In this document: positions 31,541 to 35,647 of the stretch, piece after piece | How positions within the stretch are numbered: position 1 is the stretch's first letter | Layout: each line of letters opens with the position of its first letter | DNA from: a virus | IMG/VR virus record: IMGVR_UViG_3300025280_000088 | Coordinates: 1 to 35,647 of that record | Strand: one strand, 5' to 3' | Length of the DNA stretch: 35,647 nt | Program-made: the position numbers and the translations under genes | The notes under the pieces: model-generated | The model's database searches: none | What the model was told of the DNA's origin: nothing | What the model saw: only the letters and a program-made list of their open reading frames with translations

Positions 31541-31795
31541 ATGGATGAATGCGTACACCACTGGTTAATTGAACAACCTAATGGACCATACAGTAGAGGG
31601 AGGTGCAAGAAATGTATGGCAGTGAAAGATTTTCCTAACAGTAATGATGGAGACAATCACTGGATGACATCAGAAAAAAAGAAACAAGCAGCCAAGAAGA
31701 AAAAGGCTACTGAAAATAAAAGAAAAGCAAAGTACAAACAAAAGTTAGCTAGAATTTTTAAGCAACTAAATTGGGGAGAAGCCAATGACAAGTGA
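31541..31795 (+). CDS. Small Lys-rich zinc-finger-like protein (84 aa)
   Basis: The N-terminal half has C-V-H-H near residue 4 and CKKC near 22-25 (DECVHHWLIEQPNGP, then YSRGRCKKCMAVKDF), forming a probable C/H-x..-C-x2-C zinc site; this compact type occurs often in phage early genes. The C-terminal half is Lys-rich (EKKKQAAKKKKATENKRK) and helical, so likely to bind nucleic acid. It overlaps the start of the bet-like gene by 11 bases, which suggests a role in the recombination unit. AAAGGA precedes the ATG at 31541. Confidence 0.7.
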   Translation: MDECVHHWLIEQPNGPYSRGRCKKCMAVKDFPNSNDGDNHWMTSEKKKQAAKKKKATENKRKAKYKQKLARIFKQLNWGEANDK

Positions 31796-32891
31796 ATTGA
31801 GTTTAAACACAACAAGTCCTAGACATGAAGTAAACATGGATGATCTGCGAGCACTGGTTGTATCACAGAATACAAAGCAACCAACAGATGCAGAGATGTA
31901 TGTATTCAAGAGGTTATGTGAATCCCTTGGAGCGAATCCATTCTTGAGAGATATACACATCGTTAAGTATACCGATACTAGCCCTGCTAGTTTTATTACT
32001 GGTAAAGATTTCTTTACCAAGGTAGCAAGATCACAGAATGCTACATGGGAGTCAGGGATACTGGTTGTAAGGCAGGGAGAGTCACAGGAAACAAAGTTAA
32101 TCGGTACTTTCATGCTACCAACAGACAGCTTAGTAGGTGGATGGGCTGATGTCCACACTAAGGACGGGACAATGCCTACAACTGTATTACTAAGTGACTT
32201 TGACACAGGCAAAAGTCTATGGGCAAAGATGCCAGGAACTATGATAGAGAAGTGTGCCATAGTCAAGGCACTGAGAATGGCATATCCAGACAAGTTTGCA
32301 GGAGCATACTCTGCTGAAGAGATGGCACAGGCTGACAAGTTTAAAGATGTTGATCTTATACAGGAGATAGAGAGCATAGATAAGGCTCAAGTCTCTACTC
32401 CCTTGGTACAACATGCTGAGTCTTTCGGCGCAGAGGTAGTACTTGTCAAGCCTAAAGTAGAACAGATAACTACTACAGTGGAGCCTGTTATTACAAGTGC
32501 AAAACCACAGGTACTCAGTGAGCCAATACCACCAGAATCAATCCTATGTCCTTCACACAACGAACAGATGGACAAAAGAGATGGCAACTACGGTGTCTAT
32601 TACTCTCACATGGGGCCAAACGAGAAGTGGTGCAACTGTAATTATGACAAGCCCAAGATTACATTCCAGACTGAATGGGTTAAGGCAATAGAGGAAGCAC
32701 ACGGTGCAGATACTGCTGAATATGTCAAGGCTAATGCACCAGGACAAACAGTAACATGGTGGATGGCTCAGCTTGCAGGGGAAAAAGTAGCTAAAGAAGT
32801 ATGCATGCTGTGTGATGCAGACGGTGAAGTAGAGATAGAGGCTGGTGTCTGGACCTGCATAGAACACGAAGCAGAATACCGCAATGGCTAA
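31785..32891 (+). CDS. bet: Bet-type single-strand annealing protein with C-terminal zinc-binding extension
   Basis: The N-terminal 190 residues look like the phage recombination protein Bet: a helix with LGANPFLRDIHIVKY, then SFITGKDFFTKVARSQNATWESGI, a beta region with GGWADVHTKDGT, then the conserved end MPGTMIEKCAIVKALRMAYPDKFAGAYSAEEM. It would anneal complementary strands, with the RecB-like nuclease downstream. The C-terminal part (about 250-368) is a longer extension than usual, with a CPSHNEQMDKRDGNYGVYYSH segment and WCNCN, a zinc-ribbon-like motif, plus a second CMLCD...C. GGGGAGAA is upstream. A GTTTAAAC site (31801-31808) lies in codons 6-8. Confidence 0.85.
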   Translation: MTSELSLNTTSPRHEVNMDDLRALVVSQNTKQPTDAEMYVFKRLCESLGANPFLRDIHIVKYTDTSPASFITGKDFFTKVARSQNATWESGILVVRQGESQETKLIGTFMLPTDSLVGGWADVHTKDGTMPTTVLLSDFDTGKSLWAKMPGTMIEKCAIVKALRMAYPDKFAGAYSAEEMAQADKFKDVDLIQEIESIDKAQVSTPLVQHAESFGAEVVLVKPKVEQITTTVEPVITSAKPQVLSEPIPPESILCPSHNEQMDKRDGNYGVYYSHMGPNEKWCNCNYDKPKITFQTEWVKAIEEAHGADTAEYVKANAPGQTVTWWMAQLAGEKVAKEVCMLCDADGEVEIEAGVWTCIEHEAEYRNG

Positions 32892-33222
32892 TAAAGATAC
32901 TACCAAGCGCAACGCTGGTAACAGACGTAGGGGTAAAACCTATGAGCGCAGGGTAGCTATCGCATTAGGTGGGGTCAGGAACCTAGACAAGTCCCGACCC
33001 CACACTGATGTTGAAACTACTGATGCGGTATATGAAGTCAAGAGTACTCAAGCTGGAATACCAAGATGGCTAGCCTATGCTATGGAACAGCTTGAAGCAG
33101 CCTCATGGGAATCGGAGAAATCTATGGGTGGTGTAGTCAGAGTCTACACAAAGAATAAAGCAAGAGCCTTTTTGATTCGAGAAATAAAATTACTAGGAGA
33201 AAGTAATGAAGAAAACGTATAA
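32884..33222 (+). CDS. PD-(D/E)XK Holliday-junction-resolvase-like nuclease (112 aa)
   Basis: The 112-aa protein has RRRGKTYERRVAIALGG with E21, then PHTDVETTDAVYEVKST with D42 (or D47) and E51-V-K53. The order E, D, E-x-K with a basic start matches archaeal Hjc-like and other small resolvases of the PD-(D/E)XK fold. It is the right size for a structure-specific nuclease that cuts branched DNA before packaging. It overlaps the bet stop by eight bases and the next gene by 17. A general endonuclease is the alternative. Confidence 0.75.
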   Translation: MANKDTTKRNAGNRRRGKTYERRVAIALGGVRNLDKSRPHTDVETTDAVYEVKSTQAGIPRWLAYAMEQLEAASWESEKSMGGVVRVYTKNKARAFLIREIKLLGESNEENV

Positions 33223-34174
33223 GCGATGGCTACATCAAGAACAAAACCATTGTAAAGAAGTAACAGTTGAACAGAAAACAATAGGTCGTGGTCATAAGTA
33301 TATGGTCAGTGGTTTTAATGAGGACTATGAGGGAGTACAGATGCCCTCAGTCACTGGTATTACTAGTGCTACAGATGGTAGTGGCACTAGCCCTATTGCC
33401 AGATGGCAAGTGAAGCATGCACTGGAATATATATCAGAAAGAAAAGTTCCGATATCAAAAGCAATCTATGATGAGCTACTAGCATCTAAAGAAGAGTTAC
33501 TTAACTTGGACTCATTTACAGATAAAGAGGAGCTTGCTGGGTGGATTATTCAAAGGTATGAAGATGAAGTAACTACAACACTTGTTGAAGCTAAAGGCAT
33601 ACCAGACCAAGTGCTAAAGAAGGCAGGCAATAGGGGTACTCGTATACATAATGCTGTTGAGGCATACCTCACCAATGGTGATTGGAAAGGTCACTTAACT
33701 GATGAGGATAGTACCGAGGCATTAAAAGTCTGCTTTGAAAAGATAGACTCTTGGATAGCAGAGATGGGGTTTAAAATCAAAGGCACTGAGCTGCCTGTAT
33801 TCCACACTGACCTAGCTGTTGGTGGTGCTATAGACATAGTGTTGTCCAATGAAGACAACACGATATATGTCTGTGACTTCAAGACAGGTAGCAACATTTA
33901 CTTCAAGGATGCACTGCAGGTCTCTGCATACATAGCCTGTATAGCATCTATGATTGGCAACGGTATAGATATATGGAGTGGATACAAGGACCAGATGCAC
34001 CACAGGGTAGATGAACTACAGCTTGGTGGTGCTGTCATACACATAGATGAAGAGAACGAGAAAGTCTCTATTAACCATCTTCCAGAGCAACTGATAGGTG
34101 GACAGGCTTTCTTACACGCTACGCTTCTGTATGAGGCTCAGAAGTACTCTAAATACCATTCGGTGAAGCTATGA
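33206..34174 (+). CDS. RecB/Cas4-like PD-(D/E)XK exonuclease (322 aa)
   Basis: The protein has GNRGTRIHNAVEAYL with H148, the GxxxH motif of RecB-like nucleases, then AVGGAIDIVLSN with D210, YVCDFKTGS with D224 and K226, and the QxxxY motif ALQVSAYI with Q238 and Y242. These are the full set of catalytic residues of the PD-(D/E)XK family with RecB/Cas4-like arrangement. The N-terminal 100 residues are a separate alpha-beta region. Pairing with a Bet protein suggests it makes single-stranded ends for recombination. It starts at 33206 after TAGGAGAAAG, overlapping the resolvase by 17 bases. Confidence 0.85.
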   Translation: MKKTYKRWLHQEQNHCKEVTVEQKTIGRGHKYMVSGFNEDYEGVQMPSVTGITSATDGSGTSPIARWQVKHALEYISERKVPISKAIYDELLASKEELLNLDSFTDKEELAGWIIQRYEDEVTTTLVEAKGIPDQVLKKAGNRGTRIHNAVEAYLTNGDWKGHLTDEDSTEALKVCFEKIDSWIAEMGFKIKGTELPVFHTDLAVGGAIDIVLSNEDNTIYVCDFKTGSNIYFKDALQVSAYIACIASMIGNGIDIWSGYKDQMHHRVDELQLGGAVIHIDEENEKVSINHLPEQLIGGQAFLHATLLYEAQKYSKYHSVKL

Positions 34175-34398
34175 CCTGTGATGATTCTGTGTGCCAAGAA
34201 CTAATGACATGCAAATGGGACATGTCAGTAGCCTCACCATACTGTGGGGCTATCTGGTATCCGATGCCAGAAAAAGATAAGCCTTCACCCGAAACACTGG
34301 AGTTGGCTAAAGAAAGAATAAATAAAGCAAGGCAATCTACACGGCGATATCAGGAGGAGTTTTATGGTAGGCGGAGCGTTAACAAGGGACAAGAATGA
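34171..34398 (+). CDS. Small Cys-containing protein (75 aa)
   Basis: The 75-aa protein has four cysteines in its first 25 residues (MTCDDSVCQELMTCKWDMSV, then C near YCGAIW), so may bind a metal; the C-terminal half is a basic helix (TLELAKERINKARQSTRRYQ). No family was recognised. It overlaps the nuclease by ATGA (34171-34174) and the RecA-like gene by 35 bases, so all three are likely translated together. Confidence 0.6.
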   Translation: MTCDDSVCQELMTCKWDMSVASPYCGAIWYPMPEKDKPSPETLELAKERINKARQSTRRYQEEFYGRRSVNKGQE

Positions 34399-35620
34399 CG
34401 GTATTCTAAAACATATTGAGTTGGGTTTAAACGCAATAACTCTTAGTGCTCATGACATACGTCCTGAAAAGACAGGGATACATGCAGAGCTAGGCATAGC
34501 ATTTAATGGAGAGAACATTGCCTATACCGTATGTAATATCAAGCGCAGTGAAGAAAGAACCAAGCTGTGTAATTCTGCCTATAAATTTCTAGGTGAGACA
34601 TATGGAGATGCTGCCACGATTATTCCGAAAGGTGATCTGGTCAAACAGATGAATGACTTCTGTCTCGCAGTCTATCCAGAATACTTATCTATACAAGCAC
34701 CAGTAAAGGTAGAGGGTGCAGAAAGAAACATTGGCTATACCTTGAAGCCTCATGTCCTGAGTGGTGGTGGAACTATCATGTACGGCAAGCCTGGCAGGGG
34801 AAAGAGTTTCACTGGTCTAATGATGGCACTGGCTGTCAACTATGGAACTAACCATTACTGGAATACTGAGCAGGGAGATACTCTATATGTGAACCTAGAA
34901 AGACCTAGCTCAACTATCCCACCAAGGATACTGGGAGTGGCGGAAGCATTGGGTTTAAACTCAAACTCCTCACTTAGTGTTCTTAATGGCAAGGGTGCAA
35001 CACTCGTGGATATAAAAGATGTAATGGAGGAATACATACAAGAGAACAATACTACATTCATAGTACTGGACTCTATCTCAAGAGCTGGTACTGGTGACAT
35101 GAAAGAAGACAAGGTAGCCACAGCTACAATAGACATGCTTAATAAATTAGGTGTGTCGTGGCTAGCGATAGCCCACACTCCCAAGTATGACGAGACTATC
35201 TACTATGGGAACTCACAGTATGAAGCTGGCGCAGATGTAATGTTACGTCACTCTTCAAAGATCATAGATGATACTGGAAGTATTGCTGTACTACTGGAAG
35301 TGACCAAGGCAAATGATATGCCAGTACCTAAACCAATGGGACTTCACTACAGTTTCAATGAGAACGGCATCAATGGAATCAGGTTTGCTGCAAAGGAAGA
35401 AACCGCAGGACTTATAGACAAGGAGAAAAATCTCTACTCATCTCTCAAGGACTATCTCGATGAGGTCGGAGCGAAGACTGCTACCGAACTGGCTAAGACC
35501 TTTGAAGTAGAAAGAAGTGCTATCACAGATCAGCTAAAGATAATGTTCCGAAACAAAGAGCTGATAGCAACAGGTCTCAAAGAGAATGAGAAAATCTACG
35601 GACTAGCTAAACAAGACTAG
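34364..35620 (+). CDS. RecA-fold AAA ATPase with C-terminal winged helix (418 aa)
   Basis: The protein has Walker A GKPGRGKS at residues 141-148, Walker B FIVLDSIS with D236, and a RecA/DnaB-like core (AAA_25, RepA-like) with LNGKGATLVDI and WLAIAHTPK, in which the His may sense the nucleotide. The C-terminal 60 residues (YLDEVGAKTATELAKTFEVE, then RSAITDQLKIMF) look like a winged helix. Such proteins act as replicative helicase, helicase loader or recombination ATPase in phages. A strong AGGAGGAG lies upstream of ATG 34364. It contains two GTTTAAAC sites (34425, 34953). It is the last gene in the window. Confidence 0.8.
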   Translation: MVGGALTRDKNDGILKHIELGLNAITLSAHDIRPEKTGIHAELGIAFNGENIAYTVCNIKRSEERTKLCNSAYKFLGETYGDAATIIPKGDLVKQMNDFCLAVYPEYLSIQAPVKVEGAERNIGYTLKPHVLSGGGTIMYGKPGRGKSFTGLMMALAVNYGTNHYWNTEQGDTLYVNLERPSSTIPPRILGVAEALGLNSNSSLSVLNGKGATLVDIKDVMEEYIQENNTTFIVLDSISRAGTGDMKEDKVATATIDMLNKLGVSWLAIAHTPKYDETIYYGNSQYEAGADVMLRHSSKIIDDTGSIAVLLEVTKANDMPVPKPMGLHYSFNENGINGIRFAAKEETAGLIDKEKNLYSSLKDYLDEVGAKTATELAKTFEVERSAITDQLKIMFRNKELIATGLKENEKIYGLAKQD

Positions 35621-35647
35621 TTATATATAAGAGTTGAGTCTTAACTC
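35621..35647. other. Right edge, short non-coding end with an inverted repeat
   Basis: After the RecA-like gene stop the window ends with an AT-rich stretch and GAGTT ... AACTC (35631-35647), a 5-bp inverted repeat. It contains TTGAGTCTTAACTC, which resembles the dispersed palindrome with a different core. It is too close to the edge to classify. Confidence 0.4.

Larger units (their letters stand above)
23323..34960. repeat. Dispersed GTTTAAAC palindromes, 12 copies in the right arm
   Basis: Exact copies start at 23323, 23421, 23505, 24491, 25533, 26605, 27040, 28309, 28394, 31801, 34425 and 34953; none was seen in 1-23300. Many extend toward TTGAGTTTAAACTCAA (16-bp palindrome): 31797-31812 and 34949-34964 match 15 of 16. 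Single-mismatch forms with an altered core lie at 4243-4258, 8051-8066 (an intergenic gap before the scaffold gene) and 30431-30446. Most are in coding regions. Well under one exact 8-bp copy is expected in this length by chance. A binding site for a phage or host DNA-binding protein is the likely meaning. Confidence 0.85.

Noticed and set aside
31766-32377. Open frame of 203 codons on the minus strand over the bet gene
   Set aside because: It is antisense to the Bet motifs; composition is a mirror of the codon use of the real gene.

Overview
The window is part of a tailed double-stranded DNA phage genome, or a prophage with no visible bacterial flank. It holds terminase, portal, scaffold, major capsid and tail-type genes, followed by phage recombination genes. 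Genes are tightly packed, often overlapping by 1-25 bases, with GGAGG-type ribosome binding sites. No tRNA, rRNA, integrase, transposase or CRISPR array was seen. The sequence does not fix the host. No tape-measure protein was seen; the very large protein between portal and scaffold looks more like a podovirus-type ejected or internal virion protein, but tail type is undetermined.

Layout: positions 1-24371 are read leftward (minus strand). In transcription order they hold a terminase small subunit candidate, a two-helix membrane peptide (holin candidate), a 36-residue basic peptide, the terminase large subunit, the portal, three neighbouring related proteins (615, 189 and 111 aa), a 3057-aa polyvalent-type protein with a zinc-metallopeptidase motif, the scaffold, the major capsid protein, small head or neck proteins, tail proteins, and a fibre gene cut by the window edge. 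Positions 24756-35620 are read rightward. They hold a first gene whose coding sequence is almost wholly made of inverted repeats, a run of small genes, a cassette of phosphotransfer-like genes (27131-30924), small zinc-binding and HTH proteins, and a recombination/replication block (Bet-type annealing protein, resolvase-like nuclease, RecB/Cas4-like nuclease, RecA-fold ATPase). The two arms diverge from 24372-24755.

Three things stand out. (1) About 22 back-to-back short inverted repeats cover 24385-25220, eleven or more of them inside a 138-codon gene, ending in a strong terminator. (2) The 8-bp palindrome GTTTAAAC occurs 12 times, all between 23323 and 34960, often extended toward TTGAGTTTAAACTCAA; near-copies with one mismatch occur at 4243, 8051 and 30431. 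This looks like a dispersed binding site. (3) The ATP-binding domain and the phosphohistidine swivel domain of a PEP-synthase-type enzyme are encoded as two separate small proteins. Between them lie a tyrosine/dual-specificity-type phosphatase, a SprT-like protein lacking the catalytic glutamate, and an unrecognised 276-aa protein. This may be a phage phosphorylation/dephosphorylation system with an unknown target.

All calls come from reading the sequence; no database search was run.
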